NCBI RefSeq assembly: GCF_030271515.1
Contig: NZ_JASCXI010000001.1
Span: 744,001-808,000, forward strand
Direction: 5' to 3'
DNA length: 64,000 nucleotides
Origin: Erythrobacter oryzae
GTDB taxonomy: Bacteria > Pseudomonadota > Alphaproteobacteria > Sphingomonadales > Sphingomonadaceae
Positions 8,381 through 16,918 of this stretch are shown piece by piece. How positions within the stretch are numbered: position 1 is the stretch's first letter; every line of letters starts with the position of its first letter. Position numbers and translations under genes: made by a program. Below the pieces are notes generated by a model. That model was not told where the DNA came from. It ran no database searches and saw nothing but the letters and a program-made list of their open reading frames with translations.

Positions 8381-9412
8381 TCATTGACCCGTCGGCATGA
8401 TGTCCTGCTCCAGATGGCTGGCCCAATCGGCGATGGCGTCGGCGACAGCGGGATCGCTCGGCGTCTCCAGACCCATGGATTGCATGGGCAGAAGGCCCGG
8501 AGGAGCGACCTTGTAGAAGTGGGTCAGGCCCGGGAAAGTGACAAGCTGGGTCGGGAGTTGTCGCCTGCCCGCCAGCAGCATTCCGGCGTGTGCTGCCGGA
8601 ACGGAGTCGTCCCTCTCGCCCTGAAGGATGAGGACGGAGGTCCTGACCTGAGCCAGCGCGGCGACCGGATCGACCCGGTCGACACTGCGCAGATAGGCAA
8701 GACCGGCTTCGGGCATGGACGCAAGCATGGCCGTTTGCGGGTTGGACTTTGCCTCGTCCGGCAGAGCCTCGCCTGCCCGGACGGCCGCAATCGTGCGATC
8801 GAACACAGTCATGTCTGGCGAGACCCCCGGCGGGGACATGGCCGCGACCTGCGCGCGAATGATCGAGAGAAGCGGCAGCGCCGGGCCGGACAGGCTGACC
8901 ACACCATCGATCGACTTGCCATCAGGGCCTGCCGCAAGCAGCGAGGCAACCACCGCACCCTCGCTATGCCCGGCCACGATGACAGGGCGCGAAGGCGCAT
9001 TGCGCCTCAGCAGATCCAGCCCTGCCTGTGCCACTTCGACCCTTGCAAGAAAGTCGATGTGCCGCTGCGCCGCATCGGCATCGACCGTGCGCGAGCCAAT
9101 GCCCGGCCCGATCTTGGCCATGCGCAGGACGACAAAGCCACGCTCGCCGAGTTGCTGCGCAAGGTCCGCATAGGCGTGAGGCCGCAGGTTCATCGACGGA
9201 TAGTTGCCGTCGACATCGCTATAGAGCGATCCGGGCAAGAGAAGGACCGCGCCGCGGGCAGCGCGTTGCGGAAAGGTGAGACGGCAGGCGATCTCGACAC
9301 CCGACACGGTGACGGCCGCATCACGCTCGCCGGGAACTGCGGCTGTCAGACGGGTCGCGGTCATGCAAGTGGCTCCGATGATGATATGAGAAAGGACGGT
9401 GCGCCGGTTCAT
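8381..9412 (-). CDS. Exported alpha/beta hydrolase
   Basis: A 343-residue serine hydrolase with an N-terminal signal sequence (NRRTVLSHIIIGATC, weakly Tat-like). The nucleophile elbow is GHSEG. A plausible acid is in ILQGERDDSVP and the histidine in FPGLTHFYK, giving a Ser-Asp-His triad. The family includes esterases, peptidases and acyl hydrolases, and the substrate is not predictable. Its ATG overlaps the stop of the upstream MerR gene by 4 nt (9409-9412), so the two are translationally coupled and the hydrolase is probably controlled by that regulator. Confidence 0.85.
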   Translation of the reverse strand: MNRRTVLSHIIIGATCMTATRLTAAVPGERDAAVTVSGVEIACRLTFPQRAARGAVLLLPGSLYSDVDGNYPSMNLRPHAYADLAQQLGERGFVVLRMAKIGPGIGSRTVDADAAQRHIDFLARVEVAQAGLDLLRRNAPSRPVIVAGHSEGAVVASLLAAGPDGKSIDGVVSLSGPALPLLSIIRAQVAAMSPPGVSPDMTVFDRTIAAVRAGEALPDEAKSNPQTAMLASMPEAGLAYLRSVDRVDPVAALAQVRTSVLILQGERDDSVPAAHAGMLLAGRRQLPTQLVTFPGLTHFYKVAPPGLLPMQSMGLETPSDPAVADAIADWASHLEQDIMPTGQ

Positions 9413-10182
9413 TCAGGGCTCCTTCGCAGAACCGTGTCAGCGTAAACCGCCATGGCGCGTTCCATGAAGGCGGCCATGCGGGGATGCAGCGCATCATACA
9501 TCGACCGGAAATCCGTATGCGTCGCATACATCCGGCCGAGTGCGGCATAGGCTGCGGCGTCGGGCTGCCATGAACGGCAAACCCAGTCATGATGGCGGCC
9601 GATCAGAGCTTGCACCGCATTGGAGGACGGCGTGGCTCCCGCCTCGATCAGGGTAATCAGATCGGCGTGGATCGCGTCGATTTCCGCCTTGAATTCGAGC
9701 AGTCGTGCCGGCGGAAGGGCCTGCAGATTCGCCTTCGAGGCGCGTATCATCGTATCACCGGCATCGCCGAAACGGGCCACAATTTCCGCTTCCCACTGGG
9801 TCTGCTTCCGGGCGGTCACACCGTGGAACAGGCAATGATCTTCCACTGCCCTGCCCTCATCGAGCGACGCCAGCGTCCGGTCGATCGTCTGCGCCAGATC
9901 GCGACGCTGGATGATCTCTTCCTCGATCCGGCGACGCAAATCGAGCAGGGCCGCGCGCGTATCAAAGCCGGGATCATCCAGGATACGGGCGATCTCAGAG
10001 AGCGGCAGACCCAGTTCGCGGTAGAACAGGATGTGCTGAAGGCGCAGCATTTCGGCCTGGCCGTAATAGCGGTAACCGTTCTCGCCGACTTCGGGCGTGA
10101 GCAGTCCGATATGATGGTAATGGTGCAAGGCGCGTACGCTGACGCCTGACGCTCTCGCGACCTGTTTGACTGTCCGCATCAT
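9409..10182 (-). CDS. MerR-family regulator with TipAS-type effector domain
   Basis: A 257-residue regulator. Residues 1-70 are the MerR winged helix (VKQVARASGVSVRALHHYHHIGLLTP, NGYRYYG). A dimerisation helix follows (~80-120), and the C-terminal ~140 residues resemble the TipAS domain that binds drugs in TipAL-type proteins. Its own predicted promoter (10207-10237) has a 19-nt spacer, characteristic of MerR-controlled promoters. It forms an operon with the hydrolase at 8381 and is divergent from the DJ-1 gene at 10344. Confidence 0.88.
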   Translation of the reverse strand: MMRTVKQVARASGVSVRALHHYHHIGLLTPEVGENGYRYYGQAEMLRLQHILFYRELGLPLSEIARILDDPGFDTRAALLDLRRRIEEEIIQRRDLAQTIDRTLASLDEGRAVEDHCLFHGVTARKQTQWEAEIVARFGDAGDTMIRASKANLQALPPARLLEFKAEIDAIHADLITLIEAGATPSSNAVQALIGRHHDWVCRSWQPDAAAYAALGRMYATHTDFRSMYDALHPRMAAFMERAMAVYADTVLRRSPE

Positions 10183-10206
10183 CGCGCTCCGAATCGCCTG
10201 ATCATG

Positions 10207-10237
10207 CCTATGCGGGATGACGTGGCGTGAGGGTCAA
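10207..10237 (-). promoter_or_regulatory. Predicted merR promoter with 19-nt spacer
   Basis: On the minus strand, TTGACC (10237-10232), a 19-nt spacer, then CATAGG (10212-10207), about 25 nt before the MerR/TipA start codon. A lengthened 19-nt spacer is the hallmark of MerR-activated promoters. A dyad inside the spacer is weak, so this remains a prediction. Confidence 0.4.
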
Positions 10238-10343
10238 GGCGCCCGGAAGAGCACAGGTGCCGCACCGGAAAAGCCATGACCAATGGGCTCGGGCTGGTAT
10301 AGCATGGCCCCCGGCAGCAGGCTTCTGGCGGGGATCGCGAGCC

Positions 10344-10991
10344 ATGGCCCAATCCACGGGGGTGCTGGTGCAGAAACGCATATTGATTCTGTTGTCCAAT
10401 GGCTTCGAGACAATGGAGGCAGCCTGCTTCACCGAGGTGTTCGGCTGGGCCTCGATCTATGGCGGGATCCGCTTCGACCAGCTCTCGGTCGGATTGCGCA
10501 ATCCGATCACGACCACCTTCGGGTTCGACGTCATTCCGGAGGCGCTGCTGGGCGACGTGGACCTTGATGATTTCGATGCCCTGGTCATTCCGGGCGGGTT
10601 CGGGGATGCCGGGTTTTACGAGGAAGCGCTGTCCGAACCCTTCCTCGACGTCATCCGAAGCTTTGACCGGCGGCAGGCACCGATCGCCGCAGTGTGCGTC
10701 AGCGCCCTTTCGCTCGCCGCGGCAGGTGTGCTCACCGGCAAGCGGGCAACGGTCTATCACCAGATCGGCGGCGCCCGGAAGGCCGAGCTGGAAAGCTACG
10801 GGGCCGTCTTCGTGGACGCGCCGCTGGTCATCGACGGGCACGTGATGACATCGACCGGACCGGGTACGGGGATCGAACTGGCCCTCAAGCTGCTGGAAGT
10901 GCTGACCTCGCCCGGATTTGCGCAGGAGCTGCGCGAACGGATGCGCGTTCCGACCCCTGACGCTGCGTGGTTTCAGGCCGCTCAGGTCTGA
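10344..10991 (+). CDS. DJ-1/PfpI-family protein (paralogue 1)
   Basis: A 215-residue class I glutamine amidotransferase-like protein of the DJ-1/PfpI superfamily, which includes glyoxalase III, deglycase-type and protease-like members. Core features are ILILLSNGFETMEAACFTEVFGW with the conserved acidic residue, DALVIPGGFGDAGFYE, and the nucleophile-elbow cysteine in AVCVSALSLAAAG. The start could instead be GTG at 10365 or 10371, because the paralogue at 16919 aligns from that point. It is divergent from the MerR gene. Two such paralogues 6 kb apart suggest duplication within this block. Confidence 0.85.
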   Translation: MAQSTGVLVQKRILILLSNGFETMEAACFTEVFGWASIYGGIRFDQLSVGLRNPITTTFGFDVIPEALLGDVDLDDFDALVIPGGFGDAGFYEEALSEPFLDVIRSFDRRQAPIAAVCVSALSLAAAGVLTGKRATVYHQIGGARKAELESYGAVFVDAPLVIDGHVMTSTGPGTGIELALKLLEVLTSPGFAQELRERMRVPTPDAAWFQAAQV

Positions 10992-10998
10992 GTGTCGG

Positions 10999-11613
10999 TC
11001 AGCCCAGCCTCGCTAGGGCCCACCCGGTCGCATCGCGCTTCTCGATATTCTGGACCCACGCTTCGAGGATCGGGAAATCCTTGAGATCGAAGCCGGCATA
11101 GCCCGCGCTGCGGATCCACGAGAAATGCGCGATGTCCGCGATCGAATAGGTCTCGCCATTGAGCCATTCCGTTTCGCTCAATCGCGCTTCGACAAGCGCG
11201 AGATAGCGGCCAGCCTCCCCTTCAAAGCGCCCGAGGGTGTAGGGATCAGGAGACTTCATCGCGCGGAAATGGGCGGCGTTGCCCATCATCGGCCCAAGGC
11301 CTGCCACTTGCAGGAACAGCCAGCTCAGGGTCTGGCCACGCGCAGCGGCGGTCGCGCCCGCGAGGCCTCCGAAGGTATCGGCAAGATAGAGCAGGATTGC
11401 GCCGGATTCGAAGATGGTGACAGGCGCCCGTCCGGTATCATGGTGTCGAATGGCCGGAATCTTGCCGTTGGGGTTGATCGAGAGGAACTCCGCCGAACGG
11501 AAATCGGGCGAGCCCATCGGCATCATTCGCAGGGTATACGGGATTGCGAGCTCCTCCAGCGCAATCGGGATCTTGATGCCGTTGGGGGTTTTGGCGGTGA
11601 AGAGTTCGATCAT
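10999..11613 (-). CDS. Glutathione S-transferase-like protein (paralogue 1)
   Basis: About 204 residues with an N-terminal thioredoxin-fold domain (MIELFTAKTPNGIKIPIALEEL, NPNGKIPAIRH, IFESGAILLYLAD) and an all-alpha C-terminal domain (GETYSIADIAHFSWIRSAGY). TPNGIKI near the start resembles the Nu-class/YfcG GSTs that act as disulfide-bond reductases. Cytoplasmic; expected to conjugate or reduce with glutathione. It is convergent with the DJ-1 gene, 7 bp apart. Confidence 0.88.
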   Translation of the reverse strand: MIELFTAKTPNGIKIPIALEELAIPYTLRMMPMGSPDFRSAEFLSINPNGKIPAIRHHDTGRAPVTIFESGAILLYLADTFGGLAGATAAARGQTLSWLFLQVAGLGPMMGNAAHFRAMKSPDPYTLGRFEGEAGRYLALVEARLSETEWLNGETYSIADIAHFSWIRSAGYAGFDLKDFPILEAWVQNIEKRDATGWALARLG

Positions 11614-11769
11614 CGGATTTATCCTGGCTGGGGCGGCGTCAGAGAATTCGCAGAAGGACTTCGGGGGCGACGTCGCTCTCGCCCGAGCCTTGAAAAAGCG
11701 CGCCGAGGGGATCCTCGCCGCGGCTGGCTGATGGTGCGCGCCAGCCGAAGATGCCGGCAAGAAGCCTGC

Positions 11770-12096
11770 TCATCGCCGTTTCGAGGCGAGGATCCGCTTC
11801 GCCTTTCTCGCAATGACCGAAAGCTCCCGGGCGGTAACTCCGATCCGGGACGCCCGGGATCGCGCCTGCTCGATCCGCTCGGCCTCACCCGTCTTCAGCG
11901 CGCAGGCATAGGCGACGATGGCGGCTGTCCTTGCTTCGAAGCTGCGACCAACCAGGGCAGCGTCGATTTCTGCTCCGGTCATGCCGGACTGCCGGGCTTC
12001 GCGTTCGAGCCGGCCCATTGTCCTGTCGCAGCCGCAGTCGCCAAGCAGCGCAAGCTTGAGTTGCGCCGCGACACGGGCCTGGAGCGCCTCAGGCAT
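11770..12096 (-). CDS. AhpD/carboxymuconolactone decarboxylase-like protein with CxC motif
   Basis: 108 residues from the ATG at 12096, whose first bases overlap the upstream stop (ATGCCTGA), implying translational coupling. The pattern GMTGAEIDAALVGRSFEARTAAIVAYACALK resembles AhpD-like folds. The usual CxxC is replaced by CGC (DCGCDRTMG) and the downstream His is absent, so peroxidase-type activity is doubtful. Family assignment is tentative. It lies in an apparent operon with the small membrane protein at 12089. Confidence 0.5.
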   Translation of the reverse strand: MPEALQARVAAQLKLALLGDCGCDRTMGRLEREARQSGMTGAEIDAALVGRSFEARTAAIVAYACALKTGEAERIEQARSRASRIGVTARELSVIARKAKRILASKRR

Positions 12097-12292
12097 GATA
12101 GCCGGTCCGCTTGCGCACGAGGTTGGCACGACCGAAAGCCGCCTTCGCCGTCGCGAGCGCCACGACTGCGCCGAGGTTCAGCAACGCGGCCGTGAGCGAC
12201 CCGCCGGCAAATGCGGCAAGGACAGTCGCTTGCCAGCGAAAGAAGCGCTCCGATTGCGGAAGCTGGCGCAGGGCAAGGGTAATCTGGGACAT
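12089..12292 (-). CDS. Small predicted membrane protein
   Basis: 67 residues with one strongly hydrophobic segment (residues ~22-52, ATVLAAFAGGSLTAALLNLGAVVALATA) and a basic tail (GRANLVRKRTGYHA). No family is recognised. GGGGAA lies 7 nt before the start. It overlaps the AhpD-like gene by 8 nt. A 10-bp perfect inverted repeat (12306-12354) stands directly upstream of its ribosome-binding site. Confidence 0.55.
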   Translation of the reverse strand: MSQITLALRQLPQSERFFRWQATVLAAFAGGSLTAALLNLGAVVALATAKAAFGRANLVRKRTGYHA

Positions 12293-12305
12293 GGGCGTTC
12301 CCCGA

Positions 12306-12354
12306 CCCTGTCCGCTGCGGCTCGCTACAAAAGGCGCGGCCGCGGCGGACAGGG
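12306..12354. repeat. 10-bp perfect inverted repeat between outer-membrane gene and small membrane gene
   Basis: CCCTGTCCGC (12306-12315) and GCGGACAGGG (12345-12354), separated by 29 nt. It may serve as terminator of the outer-membrane gene, as an operator, or as 5'-UTR structure of the gene at 12292. No U-tract follows, which weakens the terminator reading. Confidence 0.45.
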
Positions 12355-12383
12355 GTGTTGAGCGGGAGAGTCTTCGGCGAGCG

Positions 12384-12992
12384 TCAGAAACTGTAGCTCA
12401 CACCGACCAGCGTCTGGTGGCGGTCATACTGTCCACCATTGCTGCCGAGATCGCTGTAGCGGTATTCGGCACGGGCAGAGATGCGGTCGGAGATCGCATA
12501 TTCGAGACCGCCGCCGAGCTGCTAGCCGCCGAGATTGTCCGAGGTGACGACCGGAGCGCCGGTGGCAGGAGCGAAGGTGGTACGCACGTGGCTGTTGGCA
12601 TAGCCGCCGCGGACATAGACCAGCGCCTTGTCGGTCACGAGATACCCGGCCCGAGCGGACAGATCGAAGCTGTAGCGCGGGTCGATGGTCAGCGGCCGTC
12701 CACCCGAAGTCGCGCGGGCTGTATCATCCACGGCCGCGGTGAACCCGGCTTCGGCGCCGATCACGATCCTGTCGGTGGCCTTGAGATTGTAGCCGGCATA
12801 GCCGCCGAGCACGAGCGCGTCGCGCGACGCCTCGCCGGTGATCGGGCGCGCTTCGATGCGGTCGGCGATCTCGCTGCGCTCCCAGCCGGCGGTCACGCCG
12901 ACGTAAGGGCCGTCAAAGGTGTCGGCATGGGCGGGAGCAGCGAGGGCGCCAAGAGCGGCAAGCGCGGCGATCGAGATGAGAGGGGACTTCAT
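12384..12992 (-). pseudogene. Outer-membrane beta-barrel protein interrupted by an amber codon
   Basis: Reads MKSPLISIAALAALGALAAPAHA (signal peptide), then barrel strands of the Omp25/OmpA-like family (FDGPYVGVTAGWERSE, VLGGYAGYNL, VIGAEAGF, SFDLSARAGYLVTDKALVYVRGGYA). An in-frame TAG at 12522-12524 follows DNLGG. The frame then continues without error as QLGGGLEYAISDRIS, RAEYRYSDLG and a proper C-terminal strand ending HQTLVGVSYSF. In relatives the interrupted position is typically Trp in a GW-x-GxGxEYA pattern, so one TGG-to-TAG change is the likely lesion. Without the last two strands and terminal Phe the barrel should not assemble. A sequencing error is the alternative. Confidence 0.8.
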
Positions 12993-13102
12993 GCTTGTTC
13001 TCCAGTTGGATCCCGGTGTCGGGGTGAGCTGGAGATAGGCCCGTCATTCCGCGGCGATAATTGGGCAAAGATGGAAGATATTGTTCCTTGAATCGGAACA
13101 AA

Positions 13103-13999
13103 TCAGTTGATCGACCGGTTGGCGCGCAGCCGGTCGACTGCCAGATCGACAAAGGCGCGGACCTTCGCCGAGGCCCTGCGACCCTCGGGGTGGACGACGT
13201 GGACCGGCAGAGGTTCGTCCTCGAACTCGGACAGGACAGTCTGCAGGTCGCCATCGATCAGCGCCTGACCGATCTGGTAGGACAGCGGCCGCGCCAGACC
13301 CCAGCCGAGCATGGCCGACTTGAGCACCGCCCCATAGGTGTTGAACGAAAGCCGCGGCGCAATCCGCACCACCGGCTTTTGCGGGCCGCCGAAACGCCAG
13401 TCGAGCGAGGCCCATGATGTGGTACTGACAATGATGTTGTGCCTGGTCAGCTCGGACGGGTGCAGCGGCACGCCATGCTTTTCGAAATAGGCCGGCGCGC
13501 CGCACACCACCCGCCGCACCGCGCCGACGCGGATCGCGCTGAAGCTCGAATCCGCCAGTTCACCGATACGGATGCCGACATCGATCCCTTCGTCCACCAT
13601 GTTGGTGATCCGGTCGACGAACAGTGCGCGCACATTCACGTCCGGGTTCTGGTCGAGATATTCGGTGAGGATCGGCGCAATGTAATCCTGCCCGAACAGC
13701 GCTGACGCCGTCACGGTGAGCACCCCCGTGGGCTTGGCATAGGAGCCGCCCGCCGCCGCCTCGGCCTCGGCGACATCGGCGAGGATGCGGCGGCAGTCGT
13801 CGAAATAGCGCGTGCCGGCTTCGGTCAGCTTGACTGTCCGGGTGGTGCGGGTGAACAGCCGCGCGCCGATCTGGTCTTCGAGCGAGGCGACCGCCCGGGT
13901 GACCGCCGGCGGGCTCATGTTCAACTGCCGCGCCGCTTCGGCAAAGCCGCTGGTTTCGGCCACCTTCACAAATACCTGCATCGCATGAAACCGCGACAT
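13103..13999 (-). CDS. LysR-family transcriptional regulator
   Basis: 298 residues. N-terminal winged HTH (MQVFVKVAETSGFAEAARQLNMSPPAVTRAVASLEDQIGARLF) and C-terminal type 2 periplasmic-binding-like effector domain with VDEGIDVGIRIGELADSSF. The sequence resembles the CrgA/DsdC-like subgroup of LysR proteins common beside oxidoreductase and GST genes. It is divergent from the GST at 14163 and is the best candidate controller of the four-gene unit 14163-18141. A TGGCG-N6-CGCCA dyad is found 15 bp upstream of its start. Confidence 0.9.
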   Translation of the reverse strand: MSRFHAMQVFVKVAETSGFAEAARQLNMSPPAVTRAVASLEDQIGARLFTRTTRTVKLTEAGTRYFDDCRRILADVAEAEAAAGGSYAKPTGVLTVTASALFGQDYIAPILTEYLDQNPDVNVRALFVDRITNMVDEGIDVGIRIGELADSSFSAIRVGAVRRVVCGAPAYFEKHGVPLHPSELTRHNIIVSTTSWASLDWRFGGPQKPVVRIAPRLSFNTYGAVLKSAMLGWGLARPLSYQIGQALIDGDLQTVLSEFEDEPLPVHVVHPEGRRASAKVRAFVDLAVDRLRANRSIN

Positions 14000-14013
14000 A
14001 ATTACCCCCTGCG

Positions 14014-14029
14014 TGGCGAAATCACGCCA
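14014..14029. promoter_or_regulatory. Candidate LysR operator dyad
   Basis: TGGCG-AAATCA-CGCCA in the divergent lysR/gst intergenic region. The size and position suit a LysR-type binding site but the arms are short (5 bp). Confidence 0.35.
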
Positions 14030-14162
14030 GCCCTAGGCGATAACTGCGCTGAGCGGAATAGTGACTTGCGTCCTTCGAAGCTTCTGATCGGGCCCCGCCG
14101 GGCGCATCTCATGGCTCGCCGGATGGCCCGCCTGCCATCCGCTTTTGCCGAAGGAAGCCATC

Positions 14163-14774
14163 ATGAAGCTCTATTTCCACCCCATTTCCGGCCATGCCCA
14201 CCGTGCCCGCCTGTTCCTCTCGCTGATCGGCGCCGACGTCGAAATCGTCGAGGTCGATCTCGCCAAGGGCGAGCACAAATCGCCCGAATACCTCGCCAAG
14301 AACCGCTTCGGCCAGGTGCCGCTGCTGGAAGACGACGGCGCCTTCATCGCCGATTCCAACGCCATCATGGTCTATGCCGCCAAGAAGTTCAGCCGCACCG
14401 ACTGGCTGCCCGAAGACGCGGCAGGCGCCGCCAAGGTGCAGCGCTGGCTTTCGGTCGCTGCCGGCCAGATCGCCTTCGGGCCCGGTGCCGCACGCCTCGT
14501 CACCATCTTTAAGGCGGGCTTCAACCCCGATGAAGTGATCGCCCGTGCCCACGCGGTGCTGGCGCTGATCGAAGCCGAACTCGCAGACCACGAGTGGATC
14601 GCTGCCGACCGCCCGACCATCGCCGACCTCGCGCTCTACAGCTACATCGCGCGCGCGCCGGAGGGCAATGTTGACCTCGCCGCCTACGCCAACGTCAAGA
14701 GCTGGCTCGCCCGGATCGAGGGCCTCCCCGGGTTCGTCGAATTCGGCAAGACCCCGGTCGGCCTCGCCGCCTGA
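14163..14774 (+). CDS. Glutathione S-transferase (paralogue 2)
   Basis: 203 residues. N-terminal thioredoxin fold ([50 protein letters not shown]) and alpha-helical C-domain ([27 protein letters not shown]). The catalytic region [12 protein letters not shown] suggests a beta-like bacterial GST. GAAGGAAG precedes the ATG. It is the first gene of a probable LysR-controlled unit with the flavoprotein fusion, the DJ-1 paralogue and a PNPOx-like protein. Confidence 0.92.
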   Translation: MKLYFHPISGHAHRARLFLSLIGADVEIVEVDLAKGEHKSPEYLAKNRFGQVPLLEDDGAFIADSNAIMVYAAKKFSRTDWLPEDAAGAAKVQRWLSVAAGQIAFGPGAARLVTIFKAGFNPDEVIARAHAVLALIEAELADHEWIAADRPTIADLALYSYIARAPEGNVDLAAYANVKSWLARIEGLPGFVEFGKTPVGLAA

Positions 14775-14787
14775 TCCATCCGCTACC

Positions 14788-14809
14788 GGGGCTGCCCGAG
14801 GGCGGCCCC
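14788..14809 (+). other. GC-rich hairpin between gst and flavoprotein gene
   Basis: GGGGC-TGCCC-GA-GGGCG-GCCCC folds into a stable stem-loop. There is no U-tract, so it is more likely an RNA-stabilising or processing element within the operon than a full terminator. Confidence 0.35.
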
Positions 14810-14838
14810 GCAGCACCGCATTTCGGGGGAGATCAACC

Positions 14839-16896
14839 ATGACCCAACCGCCGTCGCCGTTCCATGATGGTGAAGTCGCCTTGCAGAAAGCGGTCGGTGT
14901 GGCCGAGCGTATGGAGGCCTTCGGTCGCCGGGTAATCCGCGACCACATGCCGGACCAGCACCGCGACTTCTATCGTCAGCTCCCCTTCATCGTGCTCGGC
15001 GCGGTCGATGGGGAGGGTGATGCATGGATCACACTGCTGAGCGGCAGGCCCGGCTTCATGGCCAGCCCCGATCCGAAGCGCCTCGCCTTTGCCGCTTACC
15101 CCGACCCGCAAGACCCGGCCACGGCGTCACTGGACGATGGTGCAGCGGTCGGCCTGCTCGGGATCGAGCTCCACACGCGGCGGCGCAACCGGATGAACGG
15201 CACGCTGCGCGCACTGACCGCGGAAGGTTTCGAAGTCGCGGTCGAACACGCTTTCGGCAATTGCCCGCAATATATCCAGCTGCGCGATTTCGCCTTCGTG
15301 CGCGAGCCCGGAGACTTTGCCGAGGTGCCCGCTGCGCAGACGCTCGGCATGGACAGCCCGCGGGTGCGGGCGATGATCGCCGAGGCCGATACATTCTTCG
15401 TCTCGTCCTATGTCGATGACGCGAATGGCCGTCATGTCGATGCCTCGCACCGCGGCGGCAAATCCGGGTTTGTGCGGATCAACCAGGATGGCTCGCTGAC
15501 CATTCCCGACTTTGCCGGAAACCTCCATTTCAACACCCTCGGCAATATCCTGCTGAACCCCAGAGCGGGCCTCGTCTTCCCCGACTTTGTCACCGGCGAC
15601 ATGCTGCACCTGACCGGCGATGCCGAGGTGGTGCTCGATTCCGACGAGATCGCCGCGTTTCAGGGTGCCGAGCGGTTATGGGTGTTTCGCCCGCGCAAGG
15701 TCGTGCTGCGCCCTGCTGCCCTGCCGCTGCGCTTTTCCATGCGCGCCGAGGGGTGGTCGCCCAACAGCCTGATGACCGGCGACTGGGAGCAGGCCGCCGA
15801 CCGGATCGCAGCCGAAAAGTCCCGCAACACCTGGCGCCCGTTCCGGATCGCCCGGATCGTTGATGAAAGCAGCGTCATCCGCTCGTTTCATCTCGAGCCT
15901 GCCGACGGCAAGGGCATCGTTGTGCACGAAGCAGGCCAGCATCTGCCGATCCGGGTGCGCCCCGATCCCGCCGGCGAGCCGGTGCTGCGCACCTACACGC
16001 TCTCGACCGCGCCGTCAGACGGGTTCTATCGGATCAGCGTGAAGCGGCAGGGGCTGGTGTCGAACCATCTGCAAAACGATCTCAAGACAGGCGACGTGAT
16101 CGAGGCGCGCGCGCCTGCGGGCGGGTTCACCATCGATCCGCTGGAAGCGCGGCCGGCCGTGCTGCTCGCCGCCGGGGTCGGAATCACGCCGATGCTGGCG
16201 ATGCTGCGCAGCATTGTCTTCGAGGGACTGCGCAAGCGCCGGGTGCGGCCAACCTATATGTTCATCGCCGCGCGGACGCTGGCCGAACGGGCTTTCGATG
16301 CAGAGATTGCCGAATTGATGGCACAGGCTGGCGGCGCGCTGCGGGTCGTCCGCCTGCTCGAGATCACGCAAGACGCCGTGCCCGGCACCGACTTCGATGC
16401 CGAGGGCCGGATCAGCACCGAACTGTTCCGCCAGACCCTGCCCTTCGATGCCTACGACTTCTACATGTGCGGGCCGCCACCCTTCATGCAGGGGCTTTAT
16501 GACCAGCTGAGTGACATCGGGGTTCCCGACGCGCGGATCCATGCCGAAGCCTTCGGCCCCGCCTCGCTCAAGCGGCGCGAGCCATCCAGCGCGGAGATTT
16601 TGCCACCTGCGGCGGGCAAGCCGGTGCCGGTGGCCTTCGCCAAATCCGGCAAGGAGGCGCGCTGGGATCCGTCCGCGGGCAGCCTGCTCGATCTCGCTGA
16701 AGCACGCGGCCTGACCCCGGAATACAGCTGCCGCGGTGGGTCGTGCGGCACCTGCGCGGTCAAGGTTCTGGCCGGCAAGGTCACCTACGAAGCCCGCCCC
16801 TCCGCCAAGGTAGGCGCCGACGAGGCGCTGATCTGCTGCGCCGTGCCTGCCGACCCATCCGAAGGCGGCGGCGACCGTCTGATACTCGACGTCTAA
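14839..16896 (+). CDS. PNPOx-like / FAD-NAD(P) oxidoreductase / 2Fe-2S ferredoxin fusion
   Basis: A 685-residue single-chain electron-transfer flavoprotein. Residues ~1-330 are a pyridoxamine-phosphate-oxidase-like split barrel, presumably FMN- or haem-binding. Residues ~335-430 are an FNR-type FAD domain with RTYTLS. Residues ~440-570 are the NAD(P) domain (GVGITPMLAML, CGPPPFM). The last ~85 residues are a plant-type ferredoxin with YSCRGGSCGTCAVKV and a distal CC. This order suits electron flow between NAD(P)H and a barrel-bound substrate; the substrate is unknown. GGGGGAG precedes the ATG. The neighbours suggest a detoxification role, by inference. Confidence 0.88.
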   Translation: MTQPPSPFHDGEVALQKAVGVAERMEAFGRRVIRDHMPDQHRDFYRQLPFIVLGAVDGEGDAWITLLSGRPGFMASPDPKRLAFAAYPDPQDPATASLDDGAAVGLLGIELHTRRRNRMNGTLRALTAEGFEVAVEHAFGNCPQYIQLRDFAFVREPGDFAEVPAAQTLGMDSPRVRAMIAEADTFFVSSYVDDANGRHVDASHRGGKSGFVRINQDGSLTIPDFAGNLHFNTLGNILLNPRAGLVFPDFVTGDMLHLTGDAEVVLDSDEIAAFQGAERLWVFRPRKVVLRPAALPLRFSMRAEGWSPNSLMTGDWEQAADRIAAEKSRNTWRPFRIARIVDESSVIRSFHLEPADGKGIVVHEAGQHLPIRVRPDPAGEPVLRTYTLSTAPSDGFYRISVKRQGLVSNHLQNDLKTGDVIEARAPAGGFTIDPLEARPAVLLAAGVGITPMLAMLRSIVFEGLRKRRVRPTYMFIAARTLAERAFDAEIAELMAQAGGALRVVRLLEITQDAVPGTDFDAEGRISTELFRQTLPFDAYDFYMCGPPPFMQGLYDQLSDIGVPDARIHAEAFGPASLKRREPSSAEILPPAAGKPVPVAFAKSGKEARWDPSAGSLLDLAEARGLTPEYSCRGGSCGTCAVKVLAGKVTYEARPSAKVGADEALICCAVPADPSEGGGDRLILDV

Positions 16897-16918
16897 CTCC
16901 CGCAAGGAACAAGAACTC

